Source: Gallionella sp.
GTDB taxonomy: Bacteria; Pseudomonadota; Gammaproteobacteria; Burkholderiales; Gallionellaceae
Reading direction: 5' to 3'
NCBI GenBank assembly: GCA_030645955.1
Contig: JAUSMR010000026.1
Coordinates: 13,386 to 77,385, forward strand
DNA length: 64,000 bases
This document shows, in pieces, positions 25,890 to 37,792 of the stretch. The notes under the pieces were generated by a model. The model did no database searches, was not told the DNA's origin, and saw only the letters and a list, made by a program, of their open reading frames with translations. Within the stretch, counting starts at the first letter, position 1, and each line of letters opens with the position of its first letter. A program made the translations under genes and the position numbers.

Positions 25890-27140
25890 TTATTTTTGCG
25901 CGGGGAGGGCGACTTTGTTATCGGTGCTGAATTGGTAATCGTGGAAGATATGTTCGGCAGTCAAGACCTGATAGGTGCCATCGGCATTGCGATGGGTCGT
26001 ATCCTTGAGGCGATAGGTGTAGTGGCCGCAAGTCCAGCAATCATAATTGCGCATGTGGGTGCACAGGCATATCTTGTCCTTGACGGAAATTTTCCTGGCA
26101 TCAGGATGCAACGCCAGCTCGCGGTTATACGCTTCTATGTATGAGCAATTGCCGTTAGCATCAAGGATGTAGCCATAAGCCTCGCAGTTCGGGCGAATGC
26201 CGGAGCCAATCGCCGGACAGTTTTTCAGCATACGCATCGGATAACCGGTCGGTGACAGCATATTCACTTCGATATCTTCTTCGCTGGCCTTGAAGTATTC
26301 CTGCTGGACTTCTGCGGGTATGCCGCATTCACCGGCCACGGTAAAGCGTGTTGCCACTTGAACGGCCGCAGAACCTGTTTCCAGGTAACTTACCGCGTCG
26401 CTGCCGGTAAAAATTCCGCCCGCCGGGATCACCGGAATATCCAGCTTTTCGGTTTGCAGATATTGCTGGATTTCGGTGACGATAGTGCGCAAATCATACT
26501 GCGCCCAGTCCATCCCGAAGCCGAGATGCCCGCCCGCCAACGGGCCTTCCACCACGATGAAATCGGGCAGACGGTTCAACCGGGCGTTCTTGCGCAGAAA
26601 CAGCTGCAAGGCGCGTAACGATGAGACGATGATGCCCAGTTTGGCATCGTGAAAACGCGGATGATCTTCCATTAATGCGAACGAGCCGAGGTGCAAACCG
26701 GCTGCCAGCGTGATGCCGTCTATACCAGCATCCAGTGCGGTTATCAGGCGGGTGCGCAAAGTTTCGCGCGGCGCGTTCATCGTGAGCTTTTCCATGCAGT
26801 TGACGAAAATCATGCCGTCGCCGCGTTTGGCTTCCATGGTTTTACCGACATGCAGGCGTGTCGCTTCGGCAACCTGCGCCAGGTCGAATTGCACGATCGA
26901 TTTGTCGGCTTTGTGGACGTTAAGTTTGTATTGCTTTTGCTTGGTGCTGACAAATTTTGTTTTGTAGCGGCGATCCGTTACGGTAGGCAGCATCGCGTCG
27001 GAAATATGTCCGATCCCGCCCAGACGGGCGGCTTCCAGCGCCAGTTCGGCGGTGGAAATATCCACACCCATCCCACCGATTATTATTGGCACTAACTCAC
27101 GCTTGCCAAAGCGCAGGCGGAAATCATCAACACGTTTCAT
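25890..27140 (-). CDS. Nitronate monooxygenase-like flavoprotein
   Basis: A TIM-barrel FMN protein of the nitronate monooxygenase/2-nitropropane dioxygenase group: IIIGGMGVDIS at the N-terminus, FIVVEGPLAGGHLGFG and VIPAGGIFTGSDAVSYLETGSAAVQ forming the flavin phosphate site (quoted in parts). Compared with classical enzymes it carries a cysteine-rich C-terminal extension (ICLCTHMRNYDCWTCGHY) which could bind a metal or cluster. Start chosen at the ATG at 27140 (MKRVDDFRLRFGK); the frame is open to 27200. It is divergent from bioA. Substrate unknown. Confidence 0.82.
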   Translation of the reverse strand: MKRVDDFRLRFGKRELVPIIIGGMGVDISTAELALEAARLGGIGHISDAMLPTVTDRRYKTKFVSTKQKQYKLNVHKADKSIVQFDLAQVAEATRLHVGKTMEAKRGDGMIFVNCMEKLTMNAPRETLRTRLITALDAGIDGITLAAGLHLGSFALMEDHPRFHDAKLGIIVSSLRALQLFLRKNARLNRLPDFIVVEGPLAGGHLGFGMDWAQYDLRTIVTEIQQYLQTEKLDIPVIPAGGIFTGSDAVSYLETGSAAVQVATRFTVAGECGIPAEVQQEYFKASEEDIEVNMLSPTGYPMRMLKNCPAIGSGIRPNCEAYGYILDANGNCSYIEAYNRELALHPDARKISVKDKICLCTHMRNYDCWTCGHYTYRLKDTTHRNADGTYQVLTAEHIFHDYQFSTDNKVALPAQK

Positions 27141-27300
27141 TGCACTATTCTTTCTTGCTGCAAAAAAGTCGAGATGCGAAGGATGCCACAGATGGGACAA
27201 TCCTCAAAGCAGAGTTGAACGAATCCGGACTAAAATTGCCTTAAAACCATGTTTATTCCAGCAGCCTTCGGTAACTGCGTAAATAGCCGCAAAATCCGTT

Positions 27301-28767
27301 ATGCTTTCCTCTATGCCCAACAACGTTCGACAAACTGACAGCAACGATCTCCTTGTTCGCAGCCATGCAGCAGTGTGGCATCCATGCACGCAGATGAAGC
27401 ACCACGAAAATTTCCCGTTGCTGCCGATTGCGCGCGGCAGTGGCGTGTGGTTGTATGACTACGACAACAAACGTTATCTGGACGCGGTGAGTTCCTGGTG
27501 GGTAAACCTGTTCGGGCATTGCAATCCGCGCATCAACGCAGCGATTACAGACCAGCTCGGAAAACTCGAGCATGTAATGCTGGCAGGCTTTACCCACGAG
27601 CCGGTAGTGCAGCTTTCGGAACGTTTGGGCGAGCTAGCGCCCGAAGGTTTGGGCCACTGCTTCTATGCCTCGGATGGCGCATCGGCTACGGAAATCGCAC
27701 TGAAAATGAGTGCGCATTATTGGCGCAACAGCGGCAAGCCTGACAAGACTCAATTCCTCAGTTTGGAAAACAGTTACCACGGGGAAACACTGGGTGCTTT
27801 GTCGGTGACGGATGTCGCGTTGTTTCGCGGTGCCTACGGCGCATTGATCCGGCAACAGGCCACGGTACCCAGCCCGGACTGGCGCAAAGCCGCTGCCGGA
27901 GAAAGCTCCGGAGCTTATGCGTTGCGTTGCGCCGCCGCCCTTGAACAACATCTACAGAAGTTTCACAAGCAGCTGGCTGCCTTCATCATCGAGCCGCTGG
28001 TGCAGGGGGCTGCGGGCATGGCGATGTATGACCCGATCTATTTGCAGCGTGCGCGCCAGCTTTGCGATGAATATGGAGTGCATTTGATTGCGGACGAAAT
28101 TGCGGTTGGCATGGGGCGTACCGGCACGCTGTTCGCCTGCGAACAGGCTCCAACCCATTCCCATCGAACCCACCCCCATCCTGGTTGCCCCCTCGCTTCG
28201 CTCTCCCCCTCTGAAGGGAAAGGGGCGATTGCCCCCTCCCTTTCAAGGGGAGGGTTGGGGAGGGGATGGGGGATAACCCCCGACTTTCTCCTGCTCTCCA
28301 AAGGCATCACCGGCGGTTATTTGCCGCTGTCCGTGGTGATGACGCGCGACGAAATCTACCAGGCGTTTTATGCCGACGAAACCGTGCGCGGCTTTCTGCA
28401 TTCGCATTCCTATACCGGCAATCCGCTGGCCTGCCGCGCCGCGCTCGCCACCCTGGATATTTTCGCACAGGATAATGTGCTTGCCGCGAACCGCGATAAG
28501 GCAGCGTATCTGAATGAGATTGCCCGGCCATTGCGCGAGCATCGCGCGGTGCACAACTGGCGTAACACCGGCATGATCTGGGCATTCGAGGCTGAGAGTC
28601 CGCATCGCGATTTTGCGCAACGCTGCTTCGCGCTGGCGCTGGAAAATGAATTACTATTGCGCCCCATCGGTAAAACGGTATATTTCATGCCACCGTACAC
28701 CATTAACAATGAAGAAATGGATTTTCTGGTGAATCGCACCTTGCAAATTATTGATCAACTGAGTTGA
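27301..28767 (+). CDS. bioA: Adenosylmethionine-8-amino-7-oxononanoate aminotransferase, with in-frame repeat insertion
   Basis: A fold-type I PLP aminotransferase of biotin synthesis, transferring the amino group of SAM to KAPA to give DAPA. Seen: WHPCTQMKHHENFP and YLDAVSSWWVNLFGH (substrate site), NSYHGETLGALS, LIADEIAVGMGRTG and the PLP lysine in LLLSKGITGGYLPLS. The length of 488 exceeds the usual 420-450 because 41 codons (28150-28272, residues 284-324) of a repeat-derived Pro/Gly/Ser-rich stretch interrupt the conserved junction between FACEQA and ITPDF. The insertion keeps the frame. It lies on a loop before the PLP lysine, so activity may survive. No other bio genes are adjacent. Confidence 0.92.
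   Translation: MLSSMPNNVRQTDSNDLLVRSHAAVWHPCTQMKHHENFPLLPIARGSGVWLYDYDNKRYLDAVSSWWVNLFGHCNPRINAAITDQLGKLEHVMLAGFTHEPVVQLSERLGELAPEGLGHCFYASDGASATEIALKMSAHYWRNSGKPDKTQFLSLENSYHGETLGALSVTDVALFRGAYGALIRQQATVPSPDWRKAAAGESSGAYALRCAAALEQHLQKFHKQLAAFIIEPLVQGAAGMAMYDPIYLQRARQLCDEYGVHLIADEIAVGMGRTGTLFACEQAPTHSHRTHPHPGCPLASLSPSEGKGAIAPSLSRGGLGRGWGITPDFLLLSKGITGGYLPLSVVMTRDEIYQAFYADETVRGFLHSHSYTGNPLACRAALATLDIFAQDNVLAANRDKAAYLNEIARPLREHRAVHNWRNTGMIWAFEAESPHRDFAQRCFALALENELLLRPIGKTVYFMPPYTINNEEMDFLVNRTLQIIDQLS
28150..28272 (+). repeat. Dispersed GC-rich repeat inserted inside bioA
   Basis: A purine/pyrimidine-skewed hairpin-forming stretch (CCCCCTC...GAAGGGAAAGGGGCG...AGGGGAGGGTTGGGG) related to 36579-36700. 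Its length of 123 bp, a multiple of three, leaves bioA open. Confidence 0.8.
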
Positions 28768-28772
28768 ACGTC

Positions 28773-30356
28773 ATGCGAAATCTGTTTGCCGCGCTGCTAT
28801 TTGGTTTTTGCCAGGCCAGTCAAGCCGCACCGGCGACGCTGCCCGAGCCAGTGCGCGATGCGCTCAGGCACGCCAATATTCCGCTGTCCAGCGTTGGCAT
28901 CGTGGTGCAAAAGACTGATGCCCGCACTCCGCTGCTCAGCCAGAACGCCAGGCAGGCGATGAACCCCGCTTCCACGATGAAATTGCTGACCACCTTTGCC
29001 GCGCTGGAAACGCTCGGCCCCGCCTATCGCTGGAAGACCGAAGTCTACCTCGACGGTGTGCTGGAGAATGGCGTGCTGCAAGGCGATCTGGTTTTCAAGG
29101 GGTATGGCGACCCCAAGCTGAACATCGAACAATTCTGGATGTGGCTGCGTGAATTGCGTCAGCGCGGGTTGCGCGAGATACGCGGCGACATTGTGCTGGA
29201 CTGCAGTTTTTTTGAGTCCGGCATCCACGATCCTGCGGAATTTGATAACGATCCGACACGCGCATACAACGTCGGCCCCAATGCGTTATTGCTCAACCTC
29301 AACGCGCTGCATTTGCGCCTGATCCCGAATGCCGCTCAAGCCGACGCCCTGCTCGAACCGAATCTGTCCGGCTATGTGATCAGAAACAACATCACAACTG
29401 CCACGAAACAGCCATGCAAAGGGGGCGATACCTACAAAGCACGTCTGGAGGAGCGCAACATCGTGCTGGAAGGCACTATTCCTGTGGATTGCGGCGAGGT
29501 GGATGACTATTTTTCCCTGTTGCCGCACAGCGATTATTTCTTCGCGGTGTTCAGCTCGCTGTGGCAGGAGCTCGGCGGCACGCTGCAAGGCAAATTGCGC
29601 GTGGGAAGTGTGCCGGCCAATCAGGTTGCGTTTTCCACACATCTATCTCCTCCGTTGTCGGAAGTGATACGCGACATCAACAAGTTCAGCAACAACATCA
29701 TGGCGCGTCAACTGTTCCTGACGCTGGGAACGATACCCACCGCAAGCGATATAACAGATTCTTTGCGGAAGCCGGTTTTGCAGAACCGCCCTGCCATGAC
29801 AGAGGTGAATACGCTGCAGTCAGGCATAACGAATACAGGCAACCCGACCCCCGCAACATCTGACGCCGAATTGGCACAGCATGACTCAGGATTTGCTGCT
29901 TCAGCGGACGAACAGCCGCAGCGTTGCGACCCATCCGCCAGCATCGCGCGCAGCACCGCTGCCATGCGGCAATGGTTGGATACACAACGGCTGAAATTTC
30001 CCGAGCTGGTTCTGGAAAATGGCTCGGGGCTGTCGCGCGCGGAGCGCATCAGCCCACAGAGTCTTGCCGAGCTTTTGCAACGCGCCGCACACAGCCCGTT
30101 CTCCGCTGAACTGGTGGCGTCGCTGCCGATATTGGGGATGGACGGCACGATGAAAAAGCGTTTCAAGGATAACGAGATCGCTGGGTATGCGCATCTCAAA
30201 ACCGGCATGCTGGAAGGTGTTAAATCCCTGGCGGGTTATGTGCAGGCGCAAAGCGGAGAACAGTGGGTCGTGGTGTTCATCATCAACCATCCGAATGCCA
30301 AACATGGACAGGACGCACAGGACGCGCTGATCGAGTGGCTGCAAAAACGGCATTGA
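28773..30356 (+). CDS. dacB: D-alanyl-D-alanine carboxypeptidase/endopeptidase (PBP4)
   Basis: A periplasmic class C penicillin-binding protein that trims and cleaves peptidoglycan cross-links. It has a signal peptide (NLFAALLFGFCQASQAAP), the SxxK motif in NPASTMKLLTT (about residue 67), SxN in KFSNNIMARQ (about 307) and KTG in HLKTGMLEG (about 480). The frame overlaps the bioA stop through a TTG at 28764, but the ATG at 28773 is preferred because it directly begins the signal peptide. Residues about 330-385 form a polar, low-complexity segment (QSGITNTGNPTPATS) not found in typical PBP4, between the SxN and the next conserved block. Confidence 0.92.
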   Translation: MRNLFAALLFGFCQASQAAPATLPEPVRDALRHANIPLSSVGIVVQKTDARTPLLSQNARQAMNPASTMKLLTTFAALETLGPAYRWKTEVYLDGVLENGVLQGDLVFKGYGDPKLNIEQFWMWLRELRQRGLREIRGDIVLDCSFFESGIHDPAEFDNDPTRAYNVGPNALLLNLNALHLRLIPNAAQADALLEPNLSGYVIRNNITTATKQPCKGGDTYKARLEERNIVLEGTIPVDCGEVDDYFSLLPHSDYFFAVFSSLWQELGGTLQGKLRVGSVPANQVAFSTHLSPPLSEVIRDINKFSNNIMARQLFLTLGTIPTASDITDSLRKPVLQNRPAMTEVNTLQSGITNTGNPTPATSDAELAQHDSGFAASADEQPQRCDPSASIARSTAAMRQWLDTQRLKFPELVLENGSGLSRAERISPQSLAELLQRAAHSPFSAELVASLPILGMDGTMKKRFKDNEIAGYAHLKTGMLEGVKSLAGYVQAQSGEQWVVVFIINHPNAKHGQDAQDALIEWLQKRH

Positions 30357-30425
30357 CCGGGCAATGCAAAATCAACTTCCCTGACGCAGTGATAGAGCGC
30401 GCTGCGCACACCGGAAAACGGCGTA

Positions 30426-32471
30426 TCAGCCGGTTTCACCCGATTGGCAAACAGCTATCAATTCGCGGCAATCCTTGATGACAGGCAAGCATTTTGTGCC
30501 CTGACAGACCCAGGCGCTGACGCCCTGTGACAAAGGTTTCGCCAGCGTCTCCGGCAAGCCAATGAATTCGCCTTCCAATGCCAGGATCAAAGTGCCGGGC
30601 CAATAGTGCTGCAACAGTTGCCGGCGCCATGCCGCGCTTGCCCCCGGCGCACTGCGCAGGATAACGATTTGCGGCGGTGCGAGATATTCCTGCAACACCA
30701 TCAGCAGGCTCATGAAGCCCGCCGGTTGCTGCGCCAGCGCCGGATAAAAAAGCTTCAGCGTACGTTCTGCAGCTTCGAGGTAGCGCGCCTCCCCCAATAG
30801 ATGGCCGAGGCGCTGCAAGGCGAATGCCGCGATGCCATTGCCGGACGGCATCGCATTGTCATGGCCTGGCTTGGGGCGATGAATGAGTTTTTCGTGATCG
30901 TGGCTGGTGAAGAAAAATCCTCCCTGCTGAATGTCCTCGAACTGTTCCAGCAATACGCCGGCGAGTGCACGGGCAAACTCCAGGTCTGCCGGGCGAAACT
31001 CCGCCTGCAGCAATTCCAGCAGTGCGTCCAGCATGAAGGCGTAGTCATCCAGATAGGCATTCAGATGCGCCTTGCCATCTTTGCAGGTCGCCAGCAGGCG
31101 GCCGTTCTGCCACATCGCGGTACGGATAAAGTCCGCCGCGCGCTGCGCCGAGACTATCCACGCCGGTTCGTCCAGCATCCTGCCCGCGTGCGCCATGCCT
31201 TTGATCATCAGCGCATTCCAGCTGACCAGAATTTTTTCGTCGCGCCCCGGGCGCACCCGGCTGGCACGCGCGGCGAACAGTTTTTGTTGCGCGCTGGCGA
31301 GCAACTGCTCGGCCTGCTCCGGCGGCAGATGGCGCGCCTGCGCGATGGCGTCCAGCGGCTGGGCAACGAGCAAATTCCAATGCCGGTTTTCAAAGTTGGG
31401 CGGCTGGTCCAGGCCGTAGTGGTCGGCCGCGATGGCATACTCCTCGGCGCTCAACAGGCTGGCGGCCTGCTCCGGTGTCCACACGTAAAACTTGCCTTCC
31501 TCGTGTTCGGAATCCGCATCCAGGCTCGAATAAAAACCGCCCTGCGGTGACTGCATCTCGCGCATGGCCCAGCCGGCGATGCCCTGCGCCACGCGTCTGA
31601 ACGGTGCCTCGCCGGTCAGCACACAGGCATCGGTGTAAAGCGCCAGCAGCGGGCCGTTGTCGTACAGCATTTTTTCGAAGTGTGGAATCGCCCAACGCTC
31701 ATCCACACTGTAGCGGCAAAAACCGCCGCCCAACTGATCGTGGATGCCGCCATCCGCCATTTTGCGCAGCGTATGGAGCGCCATGCGGCGCGCATCCGGG
31801 TCGCCGTCGCGCACGGCGTGCCGCAGCAGGAATTCCAATCCGGACGGTTGCGGAAACTTGGGTGCACCGCCAAAGCCGCCGTAAACGGGATCGAAAGCCT
31901 GGCGCAATTCGTCGCATGCGTTGTCCAGCGGCGTATCGCTGAAACTGACCTGGTCTTCCGCGCTCGGCAGGGTGGCACCAAATGCTTGCAGCAGCGACGC
32001 GTTTTGCCTGGCAATATCATCCCGGCGCGTGTGAAAAATCCCGGCCACATGCTCCAGCAACTGCACAAAACCGGGCAGGTTGTAACGCGCCTCTCTGGGA
32101 AAATAAGTGCCGCCGAAAAACGGCGTTTGATCCGGCGTCAGGAACAGGGTGAGCGGCCAGCCACCGCTGCGCTGGTTCAGCATCGCATGGGCGGCCTGGT
32201 AAATTTGGTCGAGGTCGGGGCGCTCTTCACGATCCACCTTGATGTTGATGAACAGCCGGTTCATCACCGCCGCGACCCCGGCATTCTCGAACGACTCATG
32301 CGCCATAACATGGCACCAGTGGCAGGCGGAATAACCGATGGAAAGCAGGATCGGTTTATCCTGCTCGCGCGCGCAGCGCAGCGCTTCCTCGCCCCACGGA
32401 AACCAGTCCACCGGGTTGCCGGCATGCTGCTGCAAATAAGGGCTGGTCTCCTGGGAGAGGCGGTTGGGCAT
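30426..32471 (-). CDS. Thioredoxin-domain protein of the YyaL/DUF255 family
   Basis: The 681-residue protein starts with the DUF255 thioredoxin-like domain: [21 protein letters not shown], then [19 protein letters not shown] with the CxxC pair, and [13 protein letters not shown]. The remaining 500 residues form an (alpha/alpha)6 barrel resembling N-acylglucosamine epimerases ([25 protein letters not shown]). Known relatives (YyaL, human SPATA20) have no established enzyme activity. It has no signal peptide and is probably cytoplasmic. It is convergent with dacB and complete. Confidence 0.88.
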   Translation of the reverse strand: MPNRLSQETSPYLQQHAGNPVDWFPWGEEALRCAREQDKPILLSIGYSACHWCHVMAHESFENAGVAAVMNRLFINIKVDREERPDLDQIYQAAHAMLNQRSGGWPLTLFLTPDQTPFFGGTYFPREARYNLPGFVQLLEHVAGIFHTRRDDIARQNASLLQAFGATLPSAEDQVSFSDTPLDNACDELRQAFDPVYGGFGGAPKFPQPSGLEFLLRHAVRDGDPDARRMALHTLRKMADGGIHDQLGGGFCRYSVDERWAIPHFEKMLYDNGPLLALYTDACVLTGEAPFRRVAQGIAGWAMREMQSPQGGFYSSLDADSEHEEGKFYVWTPEQAASLLSAEEYAIAADHYGLDQPPNFENRHWNLLVAQPLDAIAQARHLPPEQAEQLLASAQQKLFAARASRVRPGRDEKILVSWNALMIKGMAHAGRMLDEPAWIVSAQRAADFIRTAMWQNGRLLATCKDGKAHLNAYLDDYAFMLDALLELLQAEFRPADLEFARALAGVLLEQFEDIQQGGFFFTSHDHEKLIHRPKPGHDNAMPSGNGIAAFALQRLGHLLGEARYLEAAERTLKLFYPALAQQPAGFMSLLMVLQEYLAPPQIVILRSAPGASAAWRRQLLQHYWPGTLILALEGEFIGLPETLAKPLSQGVSAWVCQGTKCLPVIKDCRELIAVCQSGETG

Positions 32472-32525
32472 GGTTGGCTCAATAAAATTATTTCAGCCTG
32501 GAAAAAGCAGTTGGCAGTTTTGTTA

Positions 32526-32575
32526 GTGCGAATTTATTCACACTAACAATGAGCTATGTGCGAATAAATTCGCAC
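32526..32575. repeat. Inverted repeat between yyaL-like gene and katA remnant
   Basis: GTGCGAATTTATTC (32526-32539) and GAATAAATTCGCAC (32562-32575) are exact reverse complements. No T run follows. The rest of the 300-bp gap 32472-32777 holds no gene I can see, apart from a smaller TAGGGCGGAAGC/CATTCCGCCGC-type inverted pair. Confidence 0.6.
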
Positions 32576-32777
32576 CTGCGCTTGTCGCAGTCATTCTAAC
32601 TTCAAACAAAAACTTCCGCACACTGCGTGAGTTTTGATTTTCAGTATTTTCAGGGAGTAGGGCGGAAGCCCCACTGGTGCATTCCGCCGCAATTTAAAAA
32701 CCATTCGGCGGGAGCCGTGTTGCGTTCCGTCCTGCGCAGGCTGCGCTATCCATCTGACAACGCAGCCAGTTTAGCCG

Positions 32778-32982
32778 CTAAACGACTTCCTTGAGATCAA
32801 CTCCCAAAACAGCCGACACGCCTTTCCCATAATCAGGATCGGCTTTGTAGAAGTGCTTTAATTGACGCACCTGAATGAACCCGGGTACGACTTTCATCGC
32901 ACCGACCAGATTGTCAACCAACTGGCGTTTCTGATCGGCACTCATCAAACGGAACAAATTCCCGGCCTGATAAGACCTTTAA
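32778..32982 (-). pseudogene. katA: katA catalase, C-terminal remnant
   Basis: The minus strand encodes the end of a clade-3 haem catalase without a start: QAGNLFRLMSADQKRQLVDN, then GAMKVVPGFIQ and HFYKADPDYGKGVSAVLG, stopping at 32778. The 5' end of katA is found at 35246-35461 in the same orientation, and katG lies between the two fragments. The remnant begins about 17 bp after the katG stop. Confidence 0.9.
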
Positions 32983-32998
32983 GGCCTCTCCTCCGAGA

Positions 32999-35245
<2,247 letters not shown>

Positions 35246-35461
35246 TTATGACACGCGGGTCACCGTGAATGTGCCGCAGGCACCCGCACCTTTTGCGTGG
35301 ACAACGCGTTCCGGCGCGCGTTCACGATTGAAGTGCGCCATCTTCTCCATCAATTGATAATCGGCAATCAGCACCGAGCCGCACGGCCCGGCGGTGAGGC
35401 TGTTCTGGTTGTCGCCAACGGGGTTGCCTGCGGCGGTCGTCATAACTGGACATTTGTTCAT
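35246..35461 (-). pseudogene. katA: katA catalase, N-terminal remnant
   Basis: Seventy-one codons of a clade-3 catalase N-terminus starting at an ATG with AAGGAG upstream: [40 protein letters not shown] and [11 protein letters not shown]. The sequence then leaves the family and stops (RVS). The frame still has its promoter position facing oxyR, so this short peptide may be translated ahead of katG on the same mRNA. Confidence 0.9.
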
Positions 35462-35555
35462 GGTACGCTCCTTAAAATGTGATGTATGGTTCGTTGGCCA
35501 TGAACACAATTTAGGCGGCATCCACAAATTTATCCAATTGATTTTTCAAACCGAG

Positions 35556-35576
35556 GTGATTTATTATTCAAATCAC
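35556..35576. promoter_or_regulatory. Candidate OxyR operator between katA/katG and oxyR
   Basis: GTGATTT-N7-AAATCAC, a perfect inverted repeat 14 bp upstream of the oxyR start and in the shared promoter region. Position and symmetry suggest a LysR-type operator; it does not closely follow the E. coli OxyR consensus. Confidence 0.5.
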
Positions 35577-35589
35577 TGGAGCACTATCT

Positions 35590-36519
35590 ATGACCTTGAA
35601 CGAACTGCGATACATCGTCGCCGTGGCACGGGAGCGCAACTTCCGCCGCGCGGCTGAAAAATCCTTCATCAGCCAGCCCGCGCTGTCTTTGGCGATAAAA
35701 AAGCTGGAAGATGAGTTGGCGCTCAAGTTATTCGAGCGCGGCAAGAATGGGATATCTATCACGCCGATTGGCCTGCAAATCATCGAGCAGGCACAACGTG
35801 CACTGGAAGAAGTCGAACGCATCCGCGAGATCGCCGTACAGGGACAGAACCAGCTTGCCACGCCGTTGCGCATCGGCATCATTCATACTGTCGGCCCGTA
35901 TCTGCTGCCCGATCTGATCCCCGTGCTCAAAAAGATTGCTCCTGACATGCCGCTGGAAGTTGAAGAAAACGTCACCGCGAATCTGGATGCCGCGCTGCGC
36001 AACGGCAGGCTTGATGTCATCATCGTTGCGCTGCCGTTTGGCGACGCCGGCATCCTCACCCGTCCGCTGTATGACGAGCCGTTCGAGGCGGTGGTCAGCA
36101 ACTCCCACCATTGGTCGGCACGACGCAGCATCCGGGCACAGGAGCTTGCAGCAGAAAAAGTGTTGTTGTTGGACTCCGGGCACTGCTTCAGCAACCAGGT
36201 CGCCGAAGCCTGCCCGGAACTCAACCGCAAGGGAGCAGAGATACAGCAAGGTACTTCGCTGGAAACCATCCGCAACATGGTCGCCTCCGGATTGGGCATC
36301 ACCGTACTGCCCGCTTCCGCCAACAGCAAGCGTTATCGCAGCCGATTGTTAAAGGTTATACCCTTTACCCGACCTGTTCCTTCGCGACGCATCGCACTGG
36401 CCTGGCGCAAAAGCTTCTCCCGCAGCCAGGCAATAGACGCGCTGACACGCGCCATCACCCAAGCCAACATTACCGGCATCACCCCCTGCCATGAATCCAT
36501 CCGGGCAGCCTTACCGTAG
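35590..36519 (+). CDS. oxyR: Hydrogen peroxide-sensing regulator OxyR
   Basis: A LysR-family activator (309 residues): N-terminal winged HTH (FRRAAEKSFISQPALSLAIK) and an effector domain with the redox pair in LDSGHCFSNQVAEACPELN, spaced as Cys199 and Cys208 of E. coli OxyR. Oxidation to the disulfide activates catalase genes. It is divergent from the catalase locus, the standard oxyR-kat arrangement. The start ATG is followed by the typical TLNELRYIVAVARER. Confidence 0.95.
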   Translation: MTLNELRYIVAVARERNFRRAAEKSFISQPALSLAIKKLEDELALKLFERGKNGISITPIGLQIIEQAQRALEEVERIREIAVQGQNQLATPLRIGIIHTVGPYLLPDLIPVLKKIAPDMPLEVEENVTANLDAALRNGRLDVIIVALPFGDAGILTRPLYDEPFEAVVSNSHHWSARRSIRAQELAAEKVLLLDSGHCFSNQVAEACPELNRKGAEIQQGTSLETIRNMVASGLGITVLPASANSKRYRSRLLKVIPFTRPVPSRRIALAWRKSFSRSQAIDALTRAITQANITGITPCHESIRAALP

Positions 36520-36578
36520 CAACCCTTTGTCCAATAAATGTCACGGCTTTAATGCAGCAACTACGATTGTTGCACCGA

Positions 36579-36700
36579 CCCCATCCCCACCCCAACCCTT
36601 CCAGAACCAACCCCATCCCAACCTTCCCCCTGAAGGGGAAGGGACAATCGCCCTCTCTCCCTCCGGGAGAGAGTTGGAGAGAGGGTTGGAAGGGGAGGGA
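36579..36700. repeat. Dispersed GC-rich hairpin repeat
   Basis: CCCATCCCCACCCCAACCCTT...CTTCCCCCTGAAGGGGAAGG...GGAGAGAGGGTTGGAAGGGG: the same family as the insertion in bioA. It occupies much of the 465-bp gap between oxyR and rsuA. Nothing else in the gap looks coding. Confidence 0.7.
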
Positions 36701-36751
36701 GTTTCGCAGCGTCTGAAAATTGTTCCAGGCATATTGATATAAAACGAACTT

Positions 36752-36811
36752 CTGGATTGCCACGTCGCTATGCCCCTCGCAATGACGATTTATTAATCTG
36801 CGTTTCCTTAG
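36752..36811. repeat. Half copy of the MITE-like repeat
   Basis: CTGGATTGCCACG...CTCGCAATGACG and the end AATCTGCGTTTCCTTAG match the right half of the element at 4199-5441. The left half is missing. Confidence 0.75.
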
Positions 36812-36984
36812 AGAATTGCCTGCCTTTGGTGCTGGTGGAGGCCATTCTCGCGGTGCAGCATATTGCGTCCGATGCGCATCTTTAAACAACACCTGCGAAC
36901 CAATTCGATAACATTTATACTCCTCCCTGTGAAAGATTTTGCATACCCACCCCTCAGAACTACCGCCACGATTATCATTCTGCC

Positions 36985-37713
36985 ATGAGTAAACTGTCCC
37001 TGGATCGCATCCTGCAATCGCAGGGCTTCGGCACCCGCAAGTGGTGCAGTGAATTGGTCGCCGACGGCGAAGTGAGCATCGGCGGCAAAGTCATCCGGGA
37101 CAGCCGCATCGCCATCGAGACCGGCGGCCTTGAGTTCACCGTCTACGGCGAAGTGTGGACTTACCGCGAGCATGTCTATATCGCGTTGAACAAGCCCGCC
37201 AATTACGAATGCTCACGCAAGGCCAGCCATCACCCCGGTGTGCTGACCATCCTGCCGGAACAATTCACCCGGCGCGACGTGCAGCCTATCGGCCGCCTCG
37301 ATCACGACACCACCGGTCTGCTGCTGATGTCGGACGACGGGCCTTTCATCCACAAACAGTCTTCTCCCAAACATCATGTGCCCAAAGTCTATGTGGCCAC
37401 CACACATGACCCGGTCACACCGGAACTGGTCGCGCAGTTGCTGGCCGGGGTGAAACTGCACGATGAGCCGGCACCGTTGGCGGCATTGACCTGCCGCAGG
37501 GTCGATATCCACCAGATCGAGATCGTGCTGGAACAGGGCAAATACCATCAGGTCAAACGCATGCTGGCCGCCGCCGGCAACCACTGCGTTGCGCTGCGCC
37601 GTTCGCAGATCGGCGGATTGAAACTCGATGCGCTGGGTTTGGCGGAAGGCAAATGGTGCTATCTGGACGCGGTACAACTGGCGCTGCTGACACCGGGGGA
37701 ATGGGCGATTTGA
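36985..37713 (+). CDS. rsuA: 16S rRNA pseudouridine synthase RsuA
   Basis: An S4 RNA-binding domain (LSLDRILQSQGFGTRKWCSEL) is followed by the RsuA/RluB catalytic domain with the active-site aspartate in GRLDHDTTGLLL. The RsuA-type features KVYVATTHDPV and EGKYHQVKRMLAA follow. It isomerises a uridine in 16S rRNA (U516 in E. coli). RluE/RluB paralogs cannot be fully excluded, but the length (242) and N-terminal S4 favour RsuA. Confidence 0.88.
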   Translation: MSKLSLDRILQSQGFGTRKWCSELVADGEVSIGGKVIRDSRIAIETGGLEFTVYGEVWTYREHVYIALNKPANYECSRKASHHPGVLTILPEQFTRRDVQPIGRLDHDTTGLLLMSDDGPFIHKQSSPKHHVPKVYVATTHDPVTPELVAQLLAGVKLHDEPAPLAALTCRRVDIHQIEIVLEQGKYHQVKRMLAAAGNHCVALRRSQIGGLKLDALGLAEGKWCYLDAVQLALLTPGEWAI

Positions 37714-37792
37714 AATCATGGCCTGTCACCGATTACTATGTTCCCCCGATTACCTCTGGATATTCCTAAATTGAAACTGACCACTTGAGCCG

